Shown: positions 36,541 through 49,189, numbered from the stretch's first letter. The stretch: DNA of 64,000 bases from Rallus limicola (GCA_022605955.1 JAKCOZ010000041.1:5649001-5713000); one strand, 5' to 3'. Translations and numbers: made by a program. Notes: generated from the sequence alone by a model not told the origin.

Positions 36541-38017
36541 GTAAGGAACTCCCCTTTCTTCAGGCCAACTGCCTGCTGAGGCTCTGCTCCGGCGCTTGGA
36601 TGCAGTCCTGGAGCCTCACTTGCCCCACAGATACATGGAAGCAACAACTGCTTCCCTCCACTCTTTTTTCCAAGTCGCAAAAGGAAGGGGAAGGATTCTC
36701 CCCCTCTTTGCTCTCTCCAAGTTCTCTGTCTTCATCACTCAACTGCAATTTACAACTCTAGGGCTCTGCCAGGTCCCCCAGGCACGATGTCTGCTACGCT
36801 CCTAACCACTCCTAAAATCGCAATGGTAACAGAGACCGGGGGTTTAACCCCATATATCCATCATGGATGTGAACCCCAGGAACTGCCATGAGCAGCTGCC
36901 TTCCTTTCTTCTCCTGGCCTGCACGATCCCTGCTAAGCGGGAAATGAAGGAACTTGGGATGTAGCCCTTGCTTTAGGAAAAAGTACAGAGTACTGTGTGC
37001 ATGCAGACTTACCAGAGCTACACTAATTTGCTAACTAGATTAATAACCACCATATATTTAATTTCTGTCCTGCAAAGGGCAAATTGCATCATGGGTGAAA
37101 AGTGACCATTTATATCTGCTCAGAGATCCTACCCCAGCTGAGCTCTAACCCACTGACACCACAGATAAAATCTGGCAAAACCATCCCTTTTTCAAATTAA
37201 TTTTTAGTACTTTATTCTCTGCATTTGCAACAAAGAAAATCATATCTATTTTGGGCTTTCTTCTTGTTATACAAGTAAAAATCTCTACTCCTATTTATCT
37301 ACATCCACAGTAATTCTGAATTTTAACAGGAGGGCAACTCCACTTATAATTCAGACATTTCCAGATAAAATGAGCAGAAAATCAGTTCTTCCTACAGTGC
37401 TTGCTGAATTGTGCTATTATCCTACACACAGCAGGTGCCAATTTTTACAAAATCATGAAGTATCACAATTATAAGCAGAATTACTTGTTAAAATTTAAGA
37501 AGCAGATAAATAGCAAACAGGAATGTTGATTACCCAACAAATGTACAAAAAAAGGAGAAATATCTGTGTCTGATGAGACCGGGGTATTATTTTTTGTTCT
37601 AAGGAGCAAGAACGTATTTCTTTAAAATGTAATGGCTGCTTTAGAATATTTTTAAAGACTATTATTTTAAGTGTTTCTTAAGCTACCCATATAAGCATTT
37701 TTTCCTCTGAAACATTTACAGACACTATCATTAACTGTCATGGCATCAAAAAAGAGATGCTGCATCCCCTTACACTGCTTGGAAGTTGTTTTGAGAAACC
37801 TGACAAGAAAGCAAAGCAGCAGTGTTGGAAAGTGGCTCCGCCATACTCTCCCAGCTCATTCGCTGCTGCTCTTGCCTTCCTCCTGTAAGACTCCTCTCAC
37901 ACAGGAAGTCCTGAATCCCAAACTACCAGCATGGTGCAGAACTGGTGCAGCCATGGGAAAATATTGAGACAAAGGCAGGTGTGACTGAGCCAAAAGCCTT
38001 GCTCCTGCTTCTTGCCG

Positions 38018-38573
38018 TAAGCCAGCAATGTGCCCTCTCATGGCCAAGAAGGCTGATGGCGTCCTGGGGTGTATTAGAAGCGCTCTGGTTTCTAGGTCAA
38101 GTGAGGTCCTTCTCCCCCTCTACTCTGCCCTGGTGAGATGGCACCTGGAATAGCGTATCCTGTTCTGGGCCCCTCAGCTCAAGGAGGACACAGAACTCCT
38201 TGAAAGAGTCCAGCACAGGGCACCAAGATGATGAAGGGAGTGGAACACCTTTCTTATAAGGAGAGGCTGAGGGAGCTAGGGCTCTTTAGCCTGGAGAAGA
38301 GGAGACTGAGGGGTGACCTTATTTACGTTTATAAATATGTAAAGGGCAAGAGTCAGGAGGATGGAGCCTGGCTCTTCTCAGGGACGGCAGCAACAGTACA
38401 AGGGGCAATGGGGGCAAGCTGGAGCAGAGGAGTTTCCATGTGAACATAAGGAAAAACTTTTTTACCGTGAGGGTGACAGAGCCCTGGGACAGGCTGCCCA
38501 GAGAGGTTGTGAAGTCTCCTTCTCTGGAGATATTCAAAACCCACCTGGATGCGTTCCCATGTGACCTAATCTA
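38018..38573 (+). mobile_element. CR1 LINE fragment, end of ORF2 region, lacking the 3' tail
   Basis: The segment runs from the ORF2 C-terminal region (caatgtgccctctcatggcc, ggctgatggcgtcctggggt) through 'tctactctgccctggtgaga', 'gagaggctgagggagctagg' and 'ctggagaagaggagactgag' to 'cccatgtgacctaatctag'. It stops there, just where the usual 3' UTR and octamer tail would begin, so the copy is truncated at both ends or its 3' end was deleted later. Sequence similarity to the usual CR1 layout is good, so it is younger than the copies at 3.9 and 58.3 kb. The short open frame at 38228-38443 is part of the dead ORF2. Confidence 0.92.
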
Positions 38574-40545
38574 GAAATTGGAAACCTTCTTTCCTCCTTA
38601 GCAACATTCATAAATCATGGCTTAAGTATTGTCATTCATTCAACACCCACAAGAAATGAGTCAAGGCCAGTTAGATATGACATCAGTAGGATCACCCTGT
38701 CATGTACCTGCCCTACACCTCATCCTCCTGCCCCACCGACACTTGCATTGCCCTCACCAGATCCTTTGGTTCTACAGGGAGACCCTAGCCAGGAAAATAA
38801 AACCCCTGCCACTGTGCAAACACCAGTCCCTTTCCTGGCATCTCACAGATCCATCCTCCATACATGATTATATGCAAGTACATCAATATCGCCACTGAAG
38901 TCTCTGAGAACCCTCTAATGCCAAAGGTATAGCAGTACTTTGCTCCTCAATCTGGCTGCCTTCACAGGCAGTCACCTCCCAGGTCCACACTCCACTTTCC
39001 CATTTGCTTTGGTTTTTCCCAACTTTCCTACCAGAAAGACTTATCTGCCCTTCTCCAAATATTTCTGGTCGTCTCTGCTGACATCTGTCCAGACCAGAAT
39101 GCTTTGGTGAGTCAGGCCTCTACCCCTTCTATCACTCTGATTTTACAAGATCTTAGTTTTTACCTGAAAATCTTGTTACCCTCAAATTCCATTGCATCTT
39201 GTGCCGCTAAGTTTATTCTCTGTGTCCTATGTAAAGGTGGTAGTTCAGCCTATGTCCCTTGTGCATTTCCCTTGCATTAACTCACATAAAATCAGGTGCT
39301 AAACACAACACTGCCACAAGTGTCATACTGACTATATAACACACTGAAGCTCGTCCTGATCCACTCCTCTGCTTTGTAGAGCTGCTGTGTATGCTACAAA
39401 CTGCTCATTAGTACTTTGATGATTACCAGGGTTAAGCAATGTACAGACCTTTTGGACACAATTTATCCGTGTCACCAGTAATGCAGGAGGTGGCAGAGCC
39501 CAGCTCTATGTATGAATTGACATATGACTCAACGGCATTTATTCTACAGAAGGAACATGTAACCATCCATATAGGGGCTCTGGTGGTGAAACAGAATGAA
39601 GAGGGTGCAGACCTTCCACAGGACTTTAACTGCCCTCTCCCCTGACAGTAAACATTAGGATAGTTACAGGAAGAGTTTTCAGGCTAAACTGAACCCCTGA
39701 AAAAGATGTAGAGAGACAGAAAAAAAGCCATAGTGGAGAAGATGAGCAGTTCACTCCCCTGGTTCTACTGCCGTCAGCTGCATTGAGGGACAGAACAGCC
39801 TCTCAGATACACCCCCAACTGCCTAATTACAGACCATCATCCCCACTGAGGAAGCATTCTTTCCAGCCTCTGTAAGAAGGAAACTCTTTTAATCCACTGC
39901 AGAGGAACTCAGAGGGACAAATATCAGCCTGAGCTGAAATAGCTCCAGATAAAGCAGGTTTTAAATAACAGTTCAGATCAGATTTGTGAATTCAAGTTTG
40001 AAAAACTCTACAAGGTTCAGGAAGAACAGGAGACACTAGATAAATATGGTCTTTGTGTCAGCATGAACATTCATTTAACACAAACACCAAAGCTGCCTTT
40101 CCCAGAACAGGCACATCAGCCAACAGCATGCTGGTTCCCATTTGAACCAAGGCATGGATACCCAGTGTGGGGTAAGGAACACAGCACCAACTGCTTAGCT
40201 TCATATGCATTTGACACGCAGACCTGCAAGCTCAGTGATACATGCTCCAGAGTACACCCCAACATCTACCTCCCATCACTTGCATTTAACTCCTGGAGAT
40301 AAGTAGCTGTGGGGCGTTGGGCCCAGCTGGTAGCCAAGCACACATCCAACTACTTGGTCAATCCCTGGGCACTCAGGGTAAAAACAGAAGAACAAGAGCA
40401 AGAAAACCCACAGGGAAACCCCTCTGCTCCAGGCAAAACACATTCGCCTTGCAGAATCTGATTTAATTTACTGCCAATGAACGTAAATTGTCTCTCCCCC
40501 TTCTTATCACCACAAGTTATGTTCAGTCCCCAAGTGTATAGTATT
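38574..40545. other. Non-coding DNA between two CR1 copies
   Basis: No gene is recognisable. The plus frame at 38629-38898 (89 codons) shows no similarity. The stretch just before 40546 is not CR1-like, so the 40.5 kb CR1 begins abruptly there. Confidence 0.5.
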
Positions 40546-41755
40546 CTGACCAATCTAGTGGCTTTCTATAATGGAGTGACTGCATCAGTGGACAAGGCAA
40601 GAGCTACGCACGTCATCTATCTGGATTTTTGCAAGGCTTTTGACATGGTCCCCCCCAACATCCTTCTGTTTAAGTTCGAGAAATATGGGTTTGATGGGTG
40701 GGCTGTTCAGTGTAATAAGGAATTGACTGGATGGTCACATCCAGAGGGTGGTGGTCAATGGCTCCAAGTCCAGATGGAAGACAGTGACAAGCAGTGTCCC
40801 CTCAAGGGTCCATACTGGGGCCAGTGCTGTTTAATATCTTTATTAATGATATTGACTGTAGGATTGAGTGCACCCTCAGCAAGTTTGCTGATGAGACCAA
40901 GCTCATACCAAAGGGATGGGATGCCATCCAGAAGGACCTGGACAGGCTGGAGAAGTGGGCCTAGGAGAACCACGTGAGGTTCAACAAAGCCAAATGCAGG
41001 GTCCTGCACCAGGGTCTGGATAACCCCAGTTATCCATACAGGTTAAGAGATGATGAGCTGGAAAGCAGACCTGACAAAAAGGACTTGGGAGTACTCGTGG
41101 ATAAGAAGCTGGACATGAGCCACCAACGTGCATCTGCAGCCCAGAAGGGCAACTGCATCCTGGCCAGCATCACAAGAAGTGTGCCAGCAGATTGAAAGAG
41201 ATTCTGCCCCTCTGCTCTGCTCTGGGGACACCTCACCTGGAATGCTGTGTCCAGGTCTGGAGCCCTCAGCACAAGAAGGACAAAGGCCTGTTGGAATGGG
41301 TCCAGAGGAGGCCACAAAAATGATCCAAGGGCTGGAGCACCTCTCCTATGAAGCCAGGCTGAGCGAGTTGGGCTGGTTCAGCCTGGAGAAGAGAAAGTTC
41401 CAGGGGGACCTTATATAGTATCCTGACAGTCCCTGAAAGGTGCCTATAAGAAAGCTGGAGAAGAACTGTTCATGAGGGCATGGAATGATATGATGAGGGG
41501 TGATGGGTTTAGACTAGAAAAGAGGAGATTTAGGTTGGATGTCAGGAAAAAGTTCTGCAATATGAGGGTGGTGGATCCCTGGCACAGGTTACCCAGAGAG
41601 GTGGTGGAGGCCCCAGCCCTGGAAACATTCACGGTCAGGCTTGATGGGGCTCTGAGTGACCTGATCTAGTGAAGATGTCCCTGCTTGTTGCAGGGGGTGG
41701 GACCAGATGGCCTTTGAAGGTTCCTTCCAATCTAATGCATTCTATGATTCTATGA
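40546..41755 (+). mobile_element. CR1 LINE, 1.2 kb, with reverse transcriptase remnant and 3' tail
   Basis: This is the longest CR1 copy. It is 5'-truncated inside the reverse transcriptase domain. The first part (about 40546-40720) is in frame and encodes a block around [11 protein letters not shown], the motif carrying the first catalytic Asp. After a frameshift, another frame gives FINDID and then FADE at about 40881-40892, where CR1 enzymes normally have FADD, so the second catalytic Asp is replaced by Glu. A stop codon (tag) follows in 'gggcctaggagaac', and further shifts break the rest of ORF2. The element ends with a preserved 3' UTR (ttgcagggggtgggaccaga) and two copies of the tail octamer unit, TTCTATGA (41740-41755). 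It cannot encode a working enzyme. Confidence 0.95.
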
Positions 41756-44700
41756 ACTCTCAAGTATACATCTGCTGTTGTTACACACTTTATATTTTTC
41801 CTGGAAAAGCAAAGGAAATGACTGAGCTTTCCACCGTTCTGTGGTGACATTCGTTTGTGTGTGTGACTTCTGTTCATGCACTTACAGCCTGACAAGAACA
41901 AGAGAGGCAAATATCTTCAAGCAAAGTGATTTTAAAAATAGACAGATTACTGATATCTTTATACACAGTTTGTAATGAACACACGAAAGGAGAGAGAATC
42001 TGACAGAAGTACCAAACATGTTCCTGGAAACACAGTGGAGAAACAAGGCATCTGGTCTGCCAGAGCTGATACCTTAATTAGGCAATTAAAACTATTAAGC
42101 ATGGACAAAGCTCCAGGCCTAGATGAATTACAACCAAGGTATCTGTAGAGAAGTGGTATGGGGAAAAGGAAAGCCCTTGGCAGGATTTGTGATAACTTAC
42201 TAAGCAAGGGAGTGTAAGAGACCTGGAGGAGCAGCTAATGTAATTCTTGCTAGTTTAAAAGGTTCCAAGGCTGCAGAAAGCCCAAGCTTCTTATCTTGGT
42301 CTCAGCTATGCAGAAGTCGGAAAATTATTAAACCAGATTTAGAAATGCATGACTTGGGAGAGCATGAGCACAGGGTGAGTACATAGAAAAAGGAGGTCAG
42401 GACAGATAAATTTATTTTAACTCATTGAGTATGTTACCTTCCCAGAGACAACAGCAAAGCAACAGACAAGTTACCTGGAATTCAGAAAAACATGTGATGC
42501 TGTGCCATAAAGCAGATAGATTCAAAATGGTGGCGAGTGTGTTTTCAAGAAAAACTGACAACAAATTCAAACAGATTCAAAGAGACCTATCAGAAAGGAG
42601 CAGCCCAACTGCTGAGCACGGAGCAGGGAACTGGAGCTGCTGGGAACATCACAACTGACAAGATTAGATTATTTTCTGGAGTTGTGACCTTGGAATTGTT
42701 ATCCTCGTAATTACTGCATTTGCTGAGGGCACTCAATTTCTAAGGCAACAAAAACAGAGAAACACAAGCAATGTCTGAACGGCCCGGATAATTTAGGGTT
42801 ACAGCCTTATCCAGAGCTCACATACTCCTCTCAAAGAGTGAGAGTGGGCGCCTGAAGTTATCCCACAGGAAGTAGAAAGGGACAGCAGAGAATACATGTA
42901 AGGGGGAAAAATGAGACAGTGCTGTGCACAACACACCAAAACATCACTTGCTAGCTAATTACAGAGAAAAGGCAATCAAGTTGGGGGTGATTTACCACGA
43001 AAAGTATACAGAAAAGAATGGAAAATTGTTCTAGAAAAGCATAACAGAACATCACTTAAGAAAAACCTAGCCAGGCTGGGCAATGACCAAGAAAGTTATT
43101 GAGCAATTTCCCTGCTCTAATACTGGTGGATAAATGTCCAGAAAGAAAATGCATTTTGATTAAATCCTGAAGAAAGCTGCATTTTCTGGACAAAGTCTGT
43201 GAAGTCTGTTCTGAAATTAGCCAACCTCTGGACTCAAAATTCTAACCACTAATACTTTAACTTCTATATTGGATGAAAATGTTAATTATTAAATTACATG
43301 TTGTTCAATTTTGGGTTTTTTTAAGGGTCTCATATTTGGTTTAATTTGATATTGAGCTACAATTCTGGGGAAAGAATCTTAGTTTTGTCCAAATTATATA
43401 GGGATGAGATGAGAGAAAATAAGAGATTAACATTTTAGCATCACAGCTTATAGGAAATTAAAAAGTTACAGAGAAAATAATTTCTTAGGATTACTGAAGA
43501 GAAAGCAAAAAATGGAAGTAAAATACTGTCTGTGACAGGAACTAATAAAAAAATATGGCTGTTTTTCTATTGTAATATAACTCAGCATATCCAGCATGAG
43601 AATAAATGAGGAACAGAGAATGTGAGATGAAGCTGAGTTGGCGGCTGGAGAAGGAGGGAAGTAGGGTTTGGGGATTAAAAAAAAAATGATGGTATATAAA
43701 CTAATCTGCTTCTCGGGGGGGAAAGGCATGCTTTGATGAATCCATAGTTTTATCTTGTCCTATAAAGATAATACTGTATGTTTCTATTTTTTATGTGGCT
43801 AGACAATAGGATTTCCTGCCAACGCACCACAGGAAACAGCCAACGAGCTGATTTGAATGGCCTGAGGCACAGCCTCTGACTGCAGAACCAGGAATTCATT
43901 AACTGCTAGTAAAAGGCTTCAGTCAAAAACATTTTAGGGAAGATTTTGGATTACCAGATTTGCAACTTCGCACGTGTAATTACATCTTTCATGTTAATGA
44001 AATCCTTATGCCATTCATCTTTGATTCATTCAATAATTGCCATGTATCAGAGTGGACAGAGGCGAAGGCTTAACCTTCAGCAGATGCCATTAGTGTCCAA
44101 GTGGCAGCATATGTTAACTTCTGCCGTCACGTGGATGTTCAGGTTGTGTACTGCCCTGAGTCTGCTGATTTTACTGTTTGTTATGTCCTTACCTTCACTA
44201 GCAAAGCTTACAGTGATAATTTTGGCAGAGCTGTTGCCTAATGACTTTCAAATATAATTAAAACCATATTTTGATATAAACTGTATTGCCAAAGTCAAAT
44301 ATATACCAGCTAAGTGAAATTAACCTTCAAGTGATACTTGAATAACAGTAAACCACAAGGGTATGTAAGAGATTAGATATACTGTAGTTTAATTATGTTA
44401 CAATAATTCACCTCATTAATCTCCTAGGAAACAATAACCACAACAGTTAAATACTGTAATTAACAAACCCTATTTCAAACTTAATTTTAATTTTATACGA
44501 CTTTGCATTATCCAGTGCAATTATATAAAAGACAAACAAAAGATAAAGCAAATATTAAGTTCTCTGGAGAAGACATCAAAAATATCCTCACCTCTAACCC
44601 GTGACAGAAAGGAAACAAAGCCACCACTACTTAGGACAGAGATTGGGACAGAAATAAGTCCAACAGCTCTACTTGACCTGCAAACAAGCTCAGGATCTAC

Positions 44701-46359
44701 CAGTTCACAGCTTCTCCATGGACGTTTCTGGTTCTCTGCTATCAATATTCCTGACTGAAGCAACCCTTCCCTGTGAGGATTGCCAGTCTGGATAACACAC
44801 TGCAGCTTCACAATGGCTGTTAATGTGCACGTGGGGTTTCCCCCTTCTTCAAATTACGTGCAGAAACAAATCTGTCTCATTGCACTTGCCCAAGGCCTTA
44901 AATTCCCCAAAGCTGCTTTAGCTACTCACAGTGTTACAGCTGCTACCGTGGGTACCAAGAGGCGTAACCCTGCGATCCTTGGGGATCACAAGATCCCACC
45001 ATATACACAGAACAGGTTTCTTTGTGTCTGCAATGCCGTGGGGTAGCTGACTGTACCAGGAATGCCGTGACCCTGAGGACAGGTAAAGGTAGGAGACGGT
45101 TCTGTAGGTAAAAACATTCCTACAGCACGAGCACCTGGGGACTGTAGCCTTACATGAGGTTCTTAGGATGCGGTGAGGGATCACAAATATAACGGCACAA
45201 AGAAAAAGGAAGGGATACAAGGGAAGCCCCTCAGAAGGGCAAGGTAAGCCTGGCACTCAGATGAAAACTCAAGATGATGACGGCATCAAAGGAGTTCAGC
45301 AGGGAGCTGCGGAGAAGAGCTCTCTGCTCTCTCAACACACACTCAAACAGCAGTTTCTGGGGGATATTCTATTTGTTTACGAGATTAGCAGTTAGTCTTT
45401 GTATTTAATGAGTTCCTAACAACCGCAGGTAGTTTCTGTGTGGATTAAGGCAAATGTCAATTCATTTACGGCTGCAAACCGAAACCTCCTACATTAAAAT
45501 TCTCCATATAGATAATATTCATCTTTCAATTACAAATAACAGGTAAAGTGTTTGTCTTGATTAGTTTGATTTTAGCTTTTTAACGGGTGTCACGTTTATG
45601 CCACAAAACTTCCATCAAACTACACTTTGATGACTTTGCTTCTGCTTTTTGACCTTTTTTTCTTTACAGCTCTCCAAGGAGAAAATGAGATAACTTTATA
45701 AAATCAGCAAGTAATAAACAAGAAGCTCATGATCTCATAGAACAAAAAGTAAGAGCACTGAGAAAGCCATGTTCAAAAAATGTTAAGTGTTGCAGAGAGA
45801 ATAAAACTCATTCATTTATAACATTTTTCCATTAAAACAATGTAATAACTACTGAAGTACAAATGATGTATGAGTGTATCCTTGAAGAAGATATTCTGTA
45901 CATCTGATAAACCATAAATACTGTAGAATGCACCTCAGGCAGAACAAGCACATCTCTGCACGATCCTGGAAAATACAGTGTATATGAAGATGAGTTATGA
46001 AGGTGAACAAGTTTAATATAGCTAGTTGCCTGGTGGACACCCACAATTTGCAATTTAATCATCCACAAGTTATGGTGTATTCATAATTGTATTAGACTTT
46101 GAAATAAGGCAATACCAGTTATATTAAGCTTCAAAAAAATAGCTCGCCTTTTCAGGTTTATGATAACTTATAAAGGAAATAGTACTTACAAACAAGGTGA
46201 ATTAAAGCATTAGAGCTGCACTGAACAAGAAGACAGTATATTGCAGGCAGGTTCTTGAATCCACAACATAGAACAACATTTTTATCGCTGTCATCTTTTA
46301 TATACTCCAGATGTATAGGAGAAAAACTCCAGCACTGTCACTCTCTAAGACTGGCAAGA

Positions 46360-46374
46360 TTTTTTTTTTTTTTT
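46360..46374 (+). repeat. Poly(T) tract, 15 T
   Basis: Fifteen consecutive T with no flanking duplication seen. Confidence 0.85.
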
Positions 46375-46610
46375 CTGCAAGCTGTTGTTAAGAATACCAA
46401 GACTTTCAGAGTGAAAGAGAATTGATCAGTATTAAACCTCTTCTTAACAACTAGAAGCACAGGCGTTATGCCTACAGACCCAGATCCTGGGAAAATTAGA
46501 TTATACCAGAATCTCTATTTTATCATCACTGAACTAGGTGAAGAAGGTTACCTTCATATGTTGGTGGCTTCAGCACTCACCTGGAATAAAGCACAATGAT
46601 TTTCTAGTGC

Positions 46611-46630
46611 TTTTTTTTTTTTTTTTTTTT
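46611..46630 (+). repeat. Poly(T) tract, 20 T
   Basis: Twenty consecutive T. No poly(A) signal or target duplication points to a retrocopy on the minus strand. Confidence 0.85.
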
Positions 46631-47330
46631 AAGAAACACTTCATTACTTAGGAAAAAAATGAAGCACTTATTTCAAGAAAGACTGAGAGAAATCATAGTA
46701 TAATAAACCATGCTAGTGCACATTTTTGGAAGTAACAGACCTTGGATCAAATCTCTAATGTGAATCAAGCAGACATTTAAACATGATTTTCCTATCTTAA
46801 GTAAAGAGACTGAAGGAGACTTTTCCTTGGCACTATAGCTATCCCTTTTCAGCAGGACATCCATATTTCATCCTGAGGATCAAGAGCTAAACTGAAAGAG
46901 GAGGCAAAGGAGAGCCCTGCAGGATGGCAGGCAATTGCTTTCATGCACCAAAATTCAAGCTAGGAGCTGCTCTCCAATTGCATCTGTAGAAGAGGGCTCT
47001 CCAGCCTTCTGGACTGGAGAATCAGGTCCTCACCATCTCCCTGGTGCGAAGCCCTAAAATCCGTGCGTGACGAGGGCTGGGCAGTTCTGAATGAAAGGCT
47101 GGGTCCTTCTCAGTACACTTGTAGGCAGACACTGAAAGTAAAAACATCCAGAGAGGTCTCACCTGATTAAAATCAACAGTGGAAGGCAGCTTGGCAATAG
47201 TTCTGAATTTCTGGTCCCTTTTGCTAGAAGGATAGTGGCTTCATATATATTTCATTTTATTTTACATAAGTTTGAGTAACTATGATTCTTTACCTAAAGA
47301 TGTTTATAAATGTTTTCAAGCATGGGAGAA

Positions 47331-47433
47331 TGTCTCATCTAGGATAGCAAGCAGGCTTGCTCCCTTTCCTGCAAAAGGTTATACCAAATGATGTCTCAAG
47401 GTCCCTTCCAACCTGGGCTGTTCTATGATTTTT
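47331..47433 (+). mobile_element. CR1 LINE 3' tail, plus strand
   Basis: A short remnant covers only the 3' UTR and tail: 'caaggtcccttccaacctgg' followed by 'gctgttctatgattttt' (end about 47433). The upstream 60 bp (tgctccctttcctgcaaaag) are decayed CR1 3' UTR. Confidence 0.8.
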
Positions 47434-48778
47434 CCCTCAGAAGGTACTGAATAGCAGCATGGACTACGCTCCTGCAGATGCTGCAGTAAAAAGGAGGAAA
47501 AAAAGGTAGCTGAGAATTCCTGTTAACTCTGAAATATTCTTGCTCTATTATCAGTGAAAGCTTTAAAAAAAACCCAACACTATAACATAAAGTCCTCTCA
47601 TTTCTCCCCAAAAGACAATCATATAACAAGATCTCTAATAAAAAAGGAAAAGATTAATTGGAGAGCTGCCTTGAGAGACCAAATGTTCCAGACCTGACAG
47701 TTTTATAATGTAAGTAATTAGGGCAACATTATGAGTTATGTTATCACAGCCAGCAGCATGATCAGCAATTGTTTGTATTTCAGGGTCTATTCATGAGTAC
47801 AGTACACAGAAAGCAGAGCACTAAAAGCAGATGAAACAGATGTTGATGGAATAGAGCTGACTTCTCAGCTGAATGCTGTTCTCACCCTGCCAATGCCTTC
47901 AGTGTATTTATCTTCATTAAAAGAAATTTAATCTTCAATAAAAAGAAAAACAAGTAAACTGTTGCCTACCAATGCAGGCTGTAGGAGTTAACACAGAACA
48001 GGCTTCTGCAGATGTCAGATCACGTCAGCTTCCTTTGCAAAGTTAAAATTAAAGATGAACACAGTAGTTCAGGGATGGGGAATGAACCCAATCTGCACTA
48101 ACCTCTACTCCTTTCTACAACTCCACCTGAGCCACTCTTCTGCTCCTTTCCTGCAGCCACCCTGGTTCCCAGGGGGAACACACGTGGCTCCCTGCCTCTC
48201 CATGGGTACAGTAGCTGCAAAGAAACGGGAGCTCAAACACCCGACACTGATACACAGCCTGTGCCCCTGCACTGGCAATGCCAAAGCCAACGACCGTCTG
48301 CCAGGAGAAACAGCAGAAAGTGTGGAAAAAAGTAATATCCAAGCAGCATGAAAATTGGTAATAAAGCAGAGAGAGAAGGTGTCACATCCTCAGCCAGGCA
48401 ACAGGGTGACATTTCACCAGAAGTACCCCAACAATATAAAAAGCTTCCACTGATCCTGGAGGAGGTGGGGTGGCATTACCCTACAACAAGGGGTGCATGC
48501 ACAACAGGGCAAGGGTGTATGGGGGATTAGGAACCTTGAGGCATCCGTTATGGAAAAGCCTTTGGAAATCTTGTCGCTACACATCAGTATTTCACAAGCA
48601 CCCACATATTGTGGTTTATCTGTGGTATGGTTGATTGGTTTTGAATGCGTAGCTCACTGATTGCCAGTTAATTACATGCCATTAATAAAGCGATAAACCA
48701 CTTTCATTTTGATTTGGATTAAATACTATAAATTGCAGGGTTTTCTCTATGACAGTTGTTTTTCTCAAATTATAGTAT
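47434..48778. other. Non-coding DNA with a GC-richer pocket and an AT-rich candidate regulatory block
   Basis: 48055-48540 is GC-richer with overlapping open frames on both strands (plus 48055-48351; minus 48105-48290 and 48115-48342) and no recognisable domain. 48640-48780 is an AT-rich block containing taattacatgccattaataa (48669-48688), discussed as a candidate conserved element. No gene is supported. Confidence 0.45.
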
Positions 48779-49006
48779 TTACTTATTTAGCTTTCTTTTC
48801 TTACTTCTGTACCTGTTTGAGACCACAGCTAGCATCATACATTCAAAGAAATTCATTTGGGTTGAACTGAAACATGTTTTGTAATCAATTCTATTTTTGC
48901 CTTTGGCAAATGAAAACTTGGCAAGCACCACCATATATATAGTAAAACACACGATGCTTATCAAAACCACAATTATAAATATTACACATAGTTTGTCTTC
49001 CCTCAA
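48779..49006 (-). other. Uncharacterised 75-codon open frame with a hydrophobic segment
   Basis: The minus frame begins Met-Arg-Glu-Asp-Lys, then has a strongly hydrophobic stretch at about residues 6-28 that could cross a membrane, followed by a basic and Cys-containing tail. A donor-like 'cag|gtacag' lies inside it near the 3' end. I recognise no family. Its length is well within chance for this AT-rich strand, since AT-rich DNA read in one frame readily gives Ile/Val/Phe runs. I list it only because it adjoins the AT-rich candidate regulatory block and the retroviral remnant. Confidence 0.1.
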
Positions 49007-49189
49007 GATAAGCAGTCATGTATCTGATCCCAAAGCCCATGAAAAACTGTACAAGTGCTTCCCTGTATCAAAAGCAAACACATAATCTCAGCTAGGAAAC
49101 AACATACCAGAAAAGCACAGCAGAGACACCACATACCACATGGGCTGAAATGTGCTCTGTCCAAAAATGGGTATACAGGGACAGGGATA

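Larger units (their letters stand above)
29649..38015. other. Longest stretch without a recognisable mobile element
   Basis: More than 8 kb without an LTR or CR1 that I can identify. Open frames of up to 144 codons (31120-31554, plus) and 132 codons (33100-33498, plus) show no recognisable domain and are compatible with chance. Hairpins at 30659-30691 and 35100-35142, a 57-bp-spaced duplication at 33542-33618 and an exon-like segment at 36420-36540 are listed separately. GC-richer pockets lie at 32220-32600 and 36300-36800. Confidence 0.5.
41756..47330. other. Unique-looking DNA with possible conserved non-coding elements
   Basis: No gene is recognisable. The 43840-44260 and 45340-45560 segments have dense homeodomain-like cores (see findings). 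A GC-richer segment at 44820-45330 holds two open frames on opposite strands (plus 44780-45046; minus 44918-45256, 112 codons) with no recognisable family. It could be an old LTR, but I could not find ends. Confidence 0.5.

Noticed and set aside
40477..40977. 166-codon plus-strand frame, the longest in the window
   Set aside because: Its central part is CR1 reverse transcriptase, it begins in unrelated flanking DNA and shifts frame; it is part of a dead LINE, not a host gene.
44820..45330. Possible decayed LTR or exon in a GC-richer block
   Set aside because: No ends, no flanking duplication and no recognised protein in either strand; left as unassigned.
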